DNA of 64,000 bases. Origin: Clostridium_AT stratigraminis (GTDB lineage: Bacteria > Bacillota > Clostridia > Clostridiales > Clostridiaceae). Below, in pieces: positions 26,414 through 34,804 of the stretch (position 1 is the stretch's first letter; each line of letters starts with the position of its first letter). The notes beneath the pieces are model-generated. The model saw nothing but the letters and a program-made list of their open reading frames with translations. It did not search any database and had not been told where the DNA came from. The translations under genes were made by a program, and so were the position numbers. Location: the NCBI RefSeq assembly GCF_045310675.1, contig NZ_JBJHZZ010000002.1, positions 1-64,000 of the forward strand, in the 5' to 3' direction.

Positions 26414-27970
26414 GTGAAGGTAAATATTACAGAGACTGTACTAAGGGATGGACAGCAGTCCCTTGTTGCTACAAGAATGCATTTAGATGATTTTGAAGCA
26501 ATACTTGAGGCAGCTGACAAAGCTGGCTACTATTCCATTGAATGCTGGGGTGGAGCAACCTTTGATGCCTGTCTAAGGTTTTTAAACGAAAATCCTTGGG
26601 AAAGACTTAGAATTATGAAATCCAAGTTGAAGCATACAAAGATTCAAATGCTTCTAAGAGGACAAAATCTTCTTGGCTATAAGCATTACTCCGATGATGT
26701 GGTGAGAAAATTTATAAAGCTTGCTATAGGCAATGGTGTTGATATCATTAGAATATTTGACGCTCTTAATGATTATAGAAACATAGAAGTGGCTGTTAAA
26801 GAGACGATTTTATGTGGGGGCCATGCTCAGGGGTGCATCGTGTATACAACAAGTCCCATTCATAATTTAGAAAAGTATGTTGAGCTTGGAAAAGAGCTTG
26901 AGAAAATGGGAGTAAACTCAATTTGCATAAAGGATATGGCTGGAATTATGGGACCTCAGGAGGCTTATGACCTTGTAAAATATTTAAAGCAGGAAGTGAA
27001 CATCCCTATACATCTACATACTCATTCAACCACAGGGCTAGCTCCACTTACCTATCTTAAAGCAATTGAAGCAGGTTGTGATGGGATAGATACTTCAATT
27101 TCAACTTTTTCTGGGGGAACTTCTCAGCCAGCTACAGAAACTATGAATTATGCCTTAAATCAATTGGGATACACTACTGGATTAAAAGCAGATATTCTGA
27201 AAAATGTGAATGACTTTTTCAGACCTGTTAAGGCTAAATTTAATGATAGTGGAGAACTTGACCCATATGTTTTAGGTACAGAAACTGATGCACTAGTGTA
27301 TCAGCTGCCTGGTGGAATGCTTTCAAATCTTATTTCCCAGCTAAAAGCCCAAAATGCAGCACATCGTCTTGAGGAAGTTTTAGCTGAGGTGCCAAAGGTT
27401 AGAAAGGATTTAGGTTATCCGCCACTTGTAACTCCAATGAGCCAGATGGTTGGGGTGCAGGCTACAATAAATGTTATACTGGGAGAAAGACATAAAAGAG
27501 TTACAAGCGAGGTTAAGTCCTATTTAAGAGGAGAATATGGAAAGGCACCTGGTGAGCTTAATGCTAGACTTGTAAAGAAAATTTTGGGTGACGAAAAGCC
27601 CATTACAAATAGGTTCGCAGATACCTTAAGGCCAACATTTGAAATTACAAAATATAGGATAAATAATCCATTTATGAGCGATGAAGATGTTATTTCATAT
27701 ATTCTATTTCCTCAAATTGCAGAAAAATATTTTAAAGAAAGGGATGAACAAAACACAATTATGGCCAGGTATAATGTTCATTCTTTAACTGAATTTGATG
27801 CTTCAAATGTTATTGATATAAATAAAAAACCTTTGGGAATAGCAAATAGAGAATTGAAGCTAATAAGCGTTGATGAAAGTACAGCGGCACTTGCTATTGC
27901 AATTGTTTGTGATCATTTAAAAACAAACCCCAAAGAGCTTAACTTCAAATCCATAAAGGCTCTTGATTGA
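26414..27970 (+). CDS. Pyruvate/oxaloacetate carboxyltransferase, 5S-type subunit
   Basis: 518 residues. The TIM barrel begins ITETVLRDGQQS (metal-binding Asp12) and holds IIRIFDALND, CIKDMAG with the Lys near 173 that is carboxylated in the family, and HLHTHSTTG (metal ligands near His202 and His204). The C-terminal PYC/OadA domain includes GGMLSNLISQLK, PLVTPMSQMVG and YGKAPGELNARL. This is the length and layout of the 5S subunit of Propionibacterium transcarboxylase and of OadA without its biotin domain. It removes CO2 from oxaloacetate (or adds it to pyruvate) by way of carboxybiotin. GTG 26414 lies about nine bases behind AGGAGTT and 48 bases behind accDA. Confidence 0.92.
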   Translation: MKVNITETVLRDGQQSLVATRMHLDDFEAILEAADKAGYYSIECWGGATFDACLRFLNENPWERLRIMKSKLKHTKIQMLLRGQNLLGYKHYSDDVVRKFIKLAIGNGVDIIRIFDALNDYRNIEVAVKETILCGGHAQGCIVYTTSPIHNLEKYVELGKELEKMGVNSICIKDMAGIMGPQEAYDLVKYLKQEVNIPIHLHTHSTTGLAPLTYLKAIEAGCDGIDTSISTFSGGTSQPATETMNYALNQLGYTTGLKADILKNVNDFFRPVKAKFNDSGELDPYVLGTETDALVYQLPGGMLSNLISQLKAQNAAHRLEEVLAEVPKVRKDLGYPPLVTPMSQMVGVQATINVILGERHKRVTSEVKSYLRGEYGKAPGELNARLVKKILGDEKPITNRFADTLRPTFEITKYRINNPFMSDEDVISYILFPQIAEKYFKERDEQNTIMARYNVHSLTEFDASNVIDINKKPLGIANRELKLISVDESTAALAIAIVCDHLKTNPKELNFKSIKALD

Positions 27971-27975
27971 CAATT

Positions 27976-27998
27976 TTAAAGTCCTAAATGGACTTTAA
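27976..27998 (+). other. Intercistronic hairpin
   Basis: TTAAAGTCC (27976-27984) pairs with GGACTTTAA (27990-27998) around TAAAT, with no T-run after it. It lies between the 5S-type gene and the biotin carrier gene and may protect or partly attenuate the message so that carrier and enzyme levels differ. Confidence 0.55.
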
Positions 27999-28026
27999 CG
28001 GGTAACATGTAAGGAGGAAATATTTA

Positions 28027-28443
28027 ATGAAATATTGTGTTACTATAAATAACAAAAGTTATGAAGTTGAGGTTGAAAAGGGAGAAGCTGCCATTGTCAG
28101 CACAACCGAAATGACAGGTGAAGCTGTAGAAAACAAAAACCCAGCTAACATACAAGCTGCAGCAACCACTGTGGCTCCTAATATGGTTGAAGTATCAGAA
28201 CAAGTAGTTGAGGTAAGTCCAGTGGAAGGTAAAGAAGTTGTAAAGGCTCCTATGGCAGGCACAATAATTGATATAAAAGTAAACGTAGGCTCAGCCGTTC
28301 AGATAGGAGATACTCTTCTAGTGCTAGAAGCTATGAAGATGGAAAACGAAGTTACAGCCCATGTAGATGGTATTGTAGCTGAAATCAAGGTTTCCAAGGG
28401 TGCAAATGTTTCTGCTGATGATGTACTTGTAGTGCTTAAGTAA
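28027..28443 (+). CDS. Biotin carboxyl carrier protein (1.3S-type)
   Basis: 138 residues. A short N-terminal part (MKYCVTINNKSYEVEVEKGE) is joined by a flexible Ala/Val/Glu-rich linker (residues 22-70) to a biotinyl domain: VKAPMAGTIIDIKVNVG, then LEAMKMENEV with the biotin-attachment Lys at 104, then HVDGIVAEIKVSKG. This layout is that of the transcarboxylase 1.3S subunit and of decarboxylase gamma/alpha carriers rather than of typical AccB. It would shuttle carboxyl groups between the 5S-type enzyme and the AccDA fusion. ATG 28027 follows a strong AAGGAGG. A terminator 62 bases later closes the operon. Confidence 0.9.
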   Translation: MKYCVTINNKSYEVEVEKGEAAIVSTTEMTGEAVENKNPANIQAAATTVAPNMVEVSEQVVEVSPVEGKEVVKAPMAGTIIDIKVNVGSAVQIGDTLLVLEAMKMENEVTAHVDGIVAEIKVSKGANVSADDVLVVLK

Positions 28444-28471
28444 GAGCAAGCTCATCGTCAAGCCTCCTCGT

Positions 28472-28542
28472 GAAGGGGGTCAGACCCCTGGGCAAATATG
28501 TAAAGTCCGATAGTAATAATGCTATCGGATTTTTTGTTTTTT
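28472..28542 (+). terminator. Operon terminator, with a GGGGTC-A-GACCCC palindrome before it
   Basis: TCCGATAG (28506-28513) pairs with CTATCGGA (28522-28529), followed by TTTTTTGTTTTTT: a strong intrinsic terminator for the accDA operon. Upstream at about 28475-28489 lies the short palindrome GGGGTC-A-GACCCC, GC-rich and out of character for this genome. Confidence 0.85.
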
Positions 28543-28555
28543 GATTTATATGAAG

Positions 28556-28661
28556 CCTAAAGCTTATGGCTAAAGGAACTGGATATAACAGTAACTTCCT
28601 TATCCCAGCTCTCTCGTGCACCAGAAACAAGAGCTGATCATAAGCCTCTTTTATCAGATTT
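28556..28661. other. Structured non-coding segment of unknown type
   Basis: Several complementary pieces are packed here: AGCC-AAGCTT-GGCT (28555-28572), CAGCTCT (28606-28612) with AGAGCTG (28630-28636), and TGAT (28635-28638) with ATCA (28653-28656). Composition is richer in C and G than the flanks. No convincing protein is encoded on either strand; an antisense open frame across it has no ribosome site. It could be a leader RNA of the peptidase gene or a dispersed repeat. No known family is recognised. Confidence 0.3.
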
Positions 28662-28850
28662 AAGGGAGTCAGGTGCAATATAATTAATTGTAAATCAACA
28701 CATTTATTGTTTTGTGTATAAAGGTGGTATTTTGTGGCTAAATCAAGTTTATTTTGTACTCCTCTTTTTGTTGTAAATGTGTGGAAAGCTGAATATATTA
28801 TTTCTGATAAGAATTCCATTACATGGGAAAAGAGAGGAGCGATAAAATTA

Positions 28851-31800
28851 ATGAAAAGCAAGAAAACTAAATTTATGCACAGTTGGCTGGCTTTTGCTGT
28901 TACTTTGGCAATGTTGATTTCCATGGGAACATCTCTAGTGAGTGCACATGATGTGGATTACACCAAGCCTGTCAGTGAATTGCCATCTCTGAAGCTGGGA
29001 GGTCCACCAGTAGTGACGACCGGATCAACATTGGACAACCTTGGAACAGGACAAGACTGGATATCTATGACAGAAACCCGCAACTTTGAAGCAAAGATCC
29101 CAGTTTCCATGTCATTTTCAGATGCAGAGGCCGCTGTCAACTCCGGCACCTTCAAATGGACTCTTAGCCGTACCGCGCCATATTTGAGTACGGATCTCTA
29201 TCCTAACTATAAAAAAGGCGGAGATCTCGTGTCTGATCTTAGTAATACTATTTGGAAGACCACTGATAAAACCCCTTTACCCTGGTTTATCAATGTCAAA
29301 ACCAACGTGGTTCAGGATGGAAACAAAGTCTATCTTGACCTGAACTTCAGTACCAATAAATTCTACTCTGATGGCAGTGTTCCACATGGCTCTGCAACCA
29401 ACACAATGGATTACATTGGTTGGTACAGTCTTGCCGCTGTTAACAATGGAACCGTCTTAGGCTCTGCTGCAGCTAAGATTTATCCTTATGATGATTTTCA
29501 TACTATGGGTGAAATCTATGATAGTATTGATACCCTGGCTGCCACTAAAACTTCTTATTTTGCAAAGCGCTACTCAATGGGCGTCACCGAAGCCGGCTAT
29601 GATATGCCTTATCTCATCGTCGCTAAAGATGAAAAGACTGTGAATAATTGGCTGAAACTTTGCGATCAGGCTGAAAATGATCCTGCTAAGGTAATGGATG
29701 ATATTAAAAAGGGCAAACTCAATGACATTCAAGTGCCAGTTATGTTCTCAAATATCCATTCAAATGAAGCTCCTGCAGCCGATTCTATCCTAAAATTCTC
29801 TCAGATGCTGCTCACGCAAAAGACCATTGATTACAATATATTGACCAGTTTTACTGATGCAGGCCAGACAGAGCTCAATAGCGAAATGGCTAGCACCAAG
29901 CTTGCTATCCCAGACTTAGTTAAAAACTCAGCCACCTACTTAGGCTTCTTAAGTGATATATCTGGATCAAAGTATGCTCCAAACCGCACTTCCGGTCTGG
30001 TAGACTTAAGCAAATATTACAACCAGAAGACCAATGATGTAAACGTATCGAGCCTACTGAACGACGTGTTCTTCGTTCTCGTTCCAGAAGAAAATGTGGA
30101 GGGACGTATTTATATGAGCCGCGTTTCTTCCGGAGGATTGGATCTCAACCGAGACAACTCTTTCCAAACACAAAACGAAACCCAGAACATGCAGCGACTC
30201 ATCGGCAAATATAATCCTGTAAGCCTCACCGAGCTTCACGGCAGAATTACAGCTTTTCAGGTAGAGCCATGTAGTCCTCCACATGAGCCCAATTTCGAAT
30301 ATGATCTTTTGGCTCAGCATTTGGTAAAAGGCGGTGAAGCCTTCGGAGTTGCGGCGGTTGCTAACAACGCCGGTTATAATAGCTATGTAATGCCTGAGCG
30401 CGACTATCTGCAATACACCGGAAATACAACATCCAACGGATCACCCGAAACTTACTGGACTAGTCCTTGGGATGATATGTCCACCTCCTATACACCACAG
30501 TTTGCTATGCTCCACGGCACTGTAGCATACACCGTAGAGTGCCCTGCCTACAACGATCAGGTAACAAAAGGTCTTGCTTATGGTGGGCTTGGACAGTCAG
30601 TCTATGTTGCCAATAATAAATTAGATTATCTGAAAGCCCAGGTTGAGTACTTTAAACGTGGTGTTACCAATTACAACTCCGACTCCTACAATCTGGTGGG
30701 TCAGTGGTTTAGCGACCAAAATGACATAGAGGGTGCAGACGCTAAACTTTTCAGGCCCGAATACACTGGACCTGGCGAAAACGGCAACTTCTATCCAGAA
30801 TGCTACATAATACCTCTAGATGCAGCTCATCAGACAAATCTTCAGGCTGCCAATGATATGATGAAGTGGCTCACTCGCAACTATGTAAAAGTTCAGCTGA
30901 CCAAAAAAGCCTTTACCTTTAAAGGAGTGACCTATCCAATTGGTACTATGATCGTCAGCATGTATCAAGCCACTCGCTCTGTTGCAAATGGGGCTTTATA
31001 CGACGGTACCTTCATCAACAACTGGTCCGCACTTTATTCTGAAGGCATTACCACATTCAATGAAACACGCGGTTTTGATATGACAACCTGCGCAGAACCG
31101 GCCGCATATCAAGCCATCGCTAAAGTCTCAGGCAATATGTTAAGCTACGAAGATTGCATTAAATATCTATCTACCGTAAAATCTGACTTCTCAGGTCCTA
31201 CTGGTGCACAGGTCATCATCTCCAACGCTTCTGAGGATTCAACCTTTGCAGTAAATGCTCTGCTTAAGGCTGGAAAAACCGTTGGTATGATTACCGATGG
31301 CACATACAAGGATGATTTCATCTGCTCATATGCTGATTGGAAGACAGTCTGCAATAACTTTATCCTAACTGGTACCGGTATATCTGAAAATTATCCTACT
31401 GCTAGTATTATTAAAAAGGCCCCCGCTATTTATATTGCTGGTAAGCCGTCTCAATCTACTACAGGTTATGTAAACACTGCTATTCTCAATAACTACAACT
31501 ACAATTATGATCGTCAGGCCATGGATCTTTTGAACTTCAACACTACTATCGATGCTACCAAAGCAGATGTGGTTATTGGCGCCAATGCACTAGATAATGA
31601 TGGTTTAGCTGCAGTTGAGAAAGATGTTCCTTATATCGGATATAGCTCTGCAGGTGGAGGTAAATCAGACCTGGATAAGCTGTTTAATAACATTACACGC
31701 AGTGCTGTGGGTGGTGGCTCTATGGATGCGCTTCCTTATGTGACCTACCCTACAAACAACCTCATCACTGCTAGCTACATTAATGAGAAAGACGACGTAA

Positions 31801-32120
31801 TGTACGGCTATGGTGCTGGATACTATCCATCAGTACCAAGCGGTGCTGAAATCCTTGTTAGTGTTGATGCAACTAAAACTCCGACAGAAGGCTTCCTCCG
31901 TAGCAGTGATGTAAATTTTAAAAATTTCTTGAACGGATCTATTCAAGGATTCTCTTATAATGGACTAGACAAAAACGGAAAACAAATTAACGTAGCCCTC
32001 TTCGCCAACACCCTAACAAATAAAGTTCATCAGCGTGATGAATATGCTTTCATCAGCAACTTTATCTTCTCCAACCTGCTTGGCGGAGCATATGTTCCAA
32101 GCAGCGGCATGACAAGATAA
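28851..32120 (+). CDS. Secreted M14 family zinc carboxypeptidase-like protein
   Basis: 1089 residues from ATG 28851, about ten bases after AGAGGAG. A signal peptide (SWLAFAVTLAMLISMGTSLVSA) precedes the mature chain. The M14 zinc site is complete: His303-Ser-Asn-Glu306 in SNIHSNEAPAAD and His463 in TELHGR. LDLNRDNS supplies the substrate-binding Asn433-Arg434. The C-terminal 600 residues form a further large region with no family recognised. It probably trims extracellular peptides or muropeptides. The gene uses many CTC, CGC, ACC and GCC codons and looks clearly richer in G+C than its neighbours, which suggests horizontal acquisition. It is monocistronic with its own terminator. Confidence 0.82.
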   Translation: MKSKKTKFMHSWLAFAVTLAMLISMGTSLVSAHDVDYTKPVSELPSLKLGGPPVVTTGSTLDNLGTGQDWISMTETRNFEAKIPVSMSFSDAEAAVNSGTFKWTLSRTAPYLSTDLYPNYKKGGDLVSDLSNTIWKTTDKTPLPWFINVKTNVVQDGNKVYLDLNFSTNKFYSDGSVPHGSATNTMDYIGWYSLAAVNNGTVLGSAAAKIYPYDDFHTMGEIYDSIDTLAATKTSYFAKRYSMGVTEAGYDMPYLIVAKDEKTVNNWLKLCDQAENDPAKVMDDIKKGKLNDIQVPVMFSNIHSNEAPAADSILKFSQMLLTQKTIDYNILTSFTDAGQTELNSEMASTKLAIPDLVKNSATYLGFLSDISGSKYAPNRTSGLVDLSKYYNQKTNDVNVSSLLNDVFFVLVPEENVEGRIYMSRVSSGGLDLNRDNSFQTQNETQNMQRLIGKYNPVSLTELHGRITAFQVEPCSPPHEPNFEYDLLAQHLVKGGEAFGVAAVANNAGYNSYVMPERDYLQYTGNTTSNGSPETYWTSPWDDMSTSYTPQFAMLHGTVAYTVECPAYNDQVTKGLAYGGLGQSVYVANNKLDYLKAQVEYFKRGVTNYNSDSYNLVGQWFSDQNDIEGADAKLFRPEYTGPGENGNFYPECYIIPLDAAHQTNLQAANDMMKWLTRNYVKVQLTKKAFTFKGVTYPIGTMIVSMYQATRSVANGALYDGTFINNWSALYSEGITTFNETRGFDMTTCAEPAAYQAIAKVSGNMLSYEDCIKYLSTVKSDFSGPTGAQVIISNASEDSTFAVNALLKAGKTVGMITDGTYKDDFICSYADWKTVCNNFILTGTGISENYPTASIIKKAPAIYIAGKPSQSTTGYVNTAILNNYNYNYDRQAMDLLNFNTTIDATKADVVIGANALDNDGLAAVEKDVPYIGYSSAGGGKSDLDKLFNNITRSAVGGGSMDALPYVTYPTNNLITASYINEKDDVMYGYGAGYYPSVPSGAEILVSVDATKTPTEGFLRSSDVNFKNFLNGSIQGFSYNGLDKNGKQINVALFANTLTNKVHQRDEYAFISNFIFSNLLGGAYVPSSGMTR

Positions 32121-32137
32121 ACGGGCAGAAAATCCGT

Positions 32138-32179
32138 CAGCCTAGGTGTGATTTTGTTCACCTTGGCTGGCTTTTTTTC
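32138..32179 (+). terminator. Terminator of the carboxypeptidase gene
   Basis: CAGCCTAGGTG (32138-32148) pairs with CACCTTGGCTG (32159-32169) with one mismatch, followed by a T-run (CTTTTTTTCT). Confidence 0.88.
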
Positions 32180-32329
32180 TATATTATAAATATTTGTGCA
32201 GGTATTTACCTCCAAAAAGGCGAATAGAATAGGTATAAATGTAAGACTAATTAACTATCTGGAAATCCTATTTTACATGTATGTCAAAAGCGAAATCAAA
32301 CTGGAAAATACCATAATGGGGGAAGTATT

Positions 32330-33694
32330 ATGAAAAAAAGTCATAGGCTTAGAAACTTACTTATAGCAATGCCCATACTAGCAATAATCATTGTATTTTT
32401 ATTTTCAGCTATATCTGGCTATATTAAAGCTAAGCCAAAGCTGCAATATACATTTAACCAGTCAAATAAAGTAAATACGGTGGCATATCCTAATGCTAAA
32501 TTTGCTGTTATAAGCGATTTACATTATTATGAGAATGCATTAGGTACATCTGGTACTGCCTTTGAAAATGTTTTAAAAGCAGATAGGAAATTATTAAAGG
32601 ATAGTGCTGATTTGCTGAATCTAGCAATAGATAACATTATAAAATCAAATGTGAAATTCCTATTAGTATCAGGAGATTTAACAAAGGATGGTGAATTGGT
32701 TTGCCATCAGGACGTTGCAAAGTCTCTTTCAAGGCTTACCCAAAGTGGCATAAAGGTTTATGTTGTACCAGGAAACCACGATGTTAATAACCCACTTTCT
32801 TATAAATACGAAGGAGATAAATCAAGTAAAGTACCAGACATTACTGCCTCTCAATTTGCAGATATTTATAAGGATTGTGGTTATGTAAGTGCAGTCTATA
32901 GGGATACTAATTCTTTAAGCTATGTGGCTGAGCCGGTTAATAACCTATGGATAGTAGCACTTGATACTTGCCGTTATGAGGAAAACAAGCCTGGCGAAGA
33001 AGAAATAGTAAGTGGTAAGTTGTCTCAAGAAGAAGAAAATTGGCTTACAAATATACTTAAGAAGGCAAATGAAAATAATAAAGCTGTTATAATATTAGGT
33101 CATCATGGATTGGTAGAACATTGGGAAGGTCAAAGTAAGCTTCACCCAGATTATCTCCTGCAGGATTATAAATATGTAGGTAAGCTTTTAGCATCCTATG
33201 GTGTTAGACTTGCCTTTACCGGTCATTACCATGCTCAAGATATAGCACTTGCGAGCTTCGATAATGGTGGTTCCCTTTATGATGTTGAGACAGGTTCCTT
33301 AATAACTGCCCCATGCGCTGTTCGTTATTGTGCTCTTGATGGTAATAAGATAGAAATAAATTCAGACTTTTTAGTAGATAAGCTGCACCCAAATACTAAC
33401 TTTGCTAAGGATGCCAATGAATTTGTATTTAATACTGTAGAGGCAGAGGCCTATAAAACCTTAAGGAAGTATTACGTATCTGAAAAGGATGCAAAGACAA
33501 TAGCTAATTATGTAAGCGCTGGTTTTGTAGAACATTATAAGGGTGATGAAAATATAAAAGATCGACCTGATTTTGATGTAAATAAATTGAGCCTTTGGAG
33601 CAGAATTATATATTCACAAGAAAAATATGTAGTTAATGGATTATGGAAGGATTCACCCCCTAAGGATAACAATGTAACTTTGATTTTAAACTAA
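32330..33694 (+). CDS. Membrane-anchored calcineurin-like metallophosphoesterase
   Basis: 454 residues. An N-terminal membrane segment (LLIAMPILAIIIVFLFSAISGYI) anchors the protein with its catalytic part outside. All phosphoesterase motifs are present: FAVISDLHYY (D-x-H), LLVSGDLTKDGE (GDxxxxG), VVPGNHDVN (GNHD), ILGHHG and FTGHYHAQD (GHxH). These bind two metals and cleave phosphomonoesters or diesters. The 100 residues after the last motif are helical and family-specific. ATG 32330 follows GGGGGAAG. The gene is alone; substrate unknown, possibly nucleotides or wall-polymer phosphates outside the cell. Confidence 0.85.
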   Translation: MKKSHRLRNLLIAMPILAIIIVFLFSAISGYIKAKPKLQYTFNQSNKVNTVAYPNAKFAVISDLHYYENALGTSGTAFENVLKADRKLLKDSADLLNLAIDNIIKSNVKFLLVSGDLTKDGELVCHQDVAKSLSRLTQSGIKVYVVPGNHDVNNPLSYKYEGDKSSKVPDITASQFADIYKDCGYVSAVYRDTNSLSYVAEPVNNLWIVALDTCRYEENKPGEEEIVSGKLSQEEENWLTNILKKANENNKAVIILGHHGLVEHWEGQSKLHPDYLLQDYKYVGKLLASYGVRLAFTGHYHAQDIALASFDNGGSLYDVETGSLITAPCAVRYCALDGNKIEINSDFLVDKLHPNTNFAKDANEFVFNTVEAEAYKTLRKYYVSEKDAKTIANYVSAGFVEHYKGDENIKDRPDFDVNKLSLWSRIIYSQEKYVVNGLWKDSPPKDNNVTLILN

Positions 33695-33745
33695 ATGGAA
33701 AATTAAAATACCGCAAATAGTTTAGCTAAAGATTACATAAGCATT

Positions 33746-33775
33746 AAGAAGCATTTTGAAGTGCTTCTTTTTTTG
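33746..33775. terminator. Terminator between convergent genes
   Basis: AAGAAGCA (33746-33753) pairs with TGCTTCTT (33762-33769), followed by TTTTTTG. It ends the phosphoesterase gene. Confidence 0.85.
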
Positions 33776-33798
33776 TAGAGTTATAAGTTTTATTAAAC

Positions 33799-34407
33799 TT
33801 ACAATTCTTCTATAATATCCAAAGGTTTTAACCCATTCAACATCATTCTTATATTATTATTTCTTATTTCATCATATTTGTGGAATATTTCTTTTGCCTC
33901 TTCTACATTATCATATACCTTCCAGTATCCAACCATCTTACACCTCTTATTAGGATGCTCAATAAAGAAGGCTACATCTTTTACCGGATATCCTAGGAAA
34001 ATACCTATTTCGTGAGGAAAAGTACTTTTAAACCGCGTAGATAGATGTGAGAAACATTGTTCAATACTTAGCTCTTTACAGTAGCCAAACTTGGTGAGGA
34101 ATTCACTATTTCTTTTATCTTTTATTACTGTTTCTAATTTCTCTTTATTATAAAATAACACAATAGTATTTTCTTGACCCTTTTTTAACTCACAAAAGTC
34201 AATATTAAGTATATCTTTTATATATCCTTTATAAGCTTTCCATGTGTTTTGTAGATTATGATTATTATTACTGAAATTAAGCAAAGAAGATACTTTCTCT
34301 TTTGCTAAGGTTGGGGCAGCACTACATATTATTGTTGAAAATAAATAATCCACATCATTATAACCATTTATTATATTCTTAAAGCTTCTTGCTTCCTCAT
34401 TGGTCAT
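33799..34407 (-). CDS. DUF3793 family protein
   Basis: 202 residues from the ATG at 34407, chosen because GGAGGG lies eight bases before it. The signature FPHEIGIFLGYPVKDVAFFIEHP, with NKRCKMVGYWKVYDN after it, is typical of DUF3793, a clostridial family of unknown biochemical function often located near iron- or metal-related genes. No signal peptide or membrane segment is seen, so it is cytoplasmic. The N-terminal half (SSIICSAAPTLAKEKVSSLLNF-like helix) matches the family start. No neighbouring gene on the same strand gives further context. Confidence 0.75.
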   Translation of the reverse strand: MTNEEARSFKNIINGYNDVDYLFSTIICSAAPTLAKEKVSSLLNFSNNNHNLQNTWKAYKGYIKDILNIDFCELKKGQENTIVLFYNKEKLETVIKDKRNSEFLTKFGYCKELSIEQCFSHLSTRFKSTFPHEIGIFLGYPVKDVAFFIEHPNKRCKMVGYWKVYDNVEEAKEIFHKYDEIRNNNIRMMLNGLKPLDIIEEL

Positions 34408-34594
34408 ATCAATGCCCTCCATCGATTCATACTACCCATACTGTTTAATAAATAACACTTATACTTTACCTTTGAATTGAGTTAAATATACAGTTATTCA
34501 TTTTAGTACTTATTATTTTTATATAATATATTGAATTATATGGAAACTTGCTGATAGCATATTTATATAACCTAATATTTGGGCCATAATTGAT

Positions 34595-34700
34595 ATGAAA
34601 AAAAATTTATAGTAAGAAAACTATCATTATTTCTATAATAGCCATTTCTATTGGATTAATTATTGGTGCTTTCTTTCTGACAATTACAAAAGGGCAATAA
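34595..34700 (+). pseudogene. Small single-membrane-segment peptide with poly-A frameshift
   Basis: ATG 34595 is followed by eight A residues. If the run had seven, the frame would encode MKKIYSKKTIIIISIIAISI then GLIIGAFFLTITKGQ, a plausible 35-residue membrane peptide ending at TAA 34698-34700. As given the ATG frame stops after five codons. No convincing ribosome site lies upstream. The run may be a sequencing error, a phase-variable tract, or true decay. Confidence 0.3.
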
Positions 34701-34725
34701 ATCAAAATAGATGATTTATTACCCT
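34691..34725. terminator. Long hairpin between convergent reading directions
   Basis: AGGG-AATAAATCA (34691-34704) pairs with TGATTTATT-CCCT (34712-34725) with one mismatch. On the minus strand it is followed by TTTTG, so it can terminate the hydrolase gene that ends at 34805; on the plus strand TTATTATA follows. Confidence 0.65.
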
Positions 34726-34804
34726 TTATTATAATGGTTCTGCTCAAAAGGAAAGGTTAATCTGATGCGCAAATTTTAATACTAGAGATGTTAAAAAGGT
34801 GCTA

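Noticed and set aside
28734..28850. Upstream extension of the M14 carboxypeptidase to 28734
   Set aside because: The signal peptide begins at ATG 28851, which has a ribosome site; the extension would place 39 non-signal residues before it.
28436..28924. Minus-strand open frame of 162 codons across the accDA operon terminator
   Set aside because: It crosses a strong terminator and the start of the carboxypeptidase gene and has no ribosome site.
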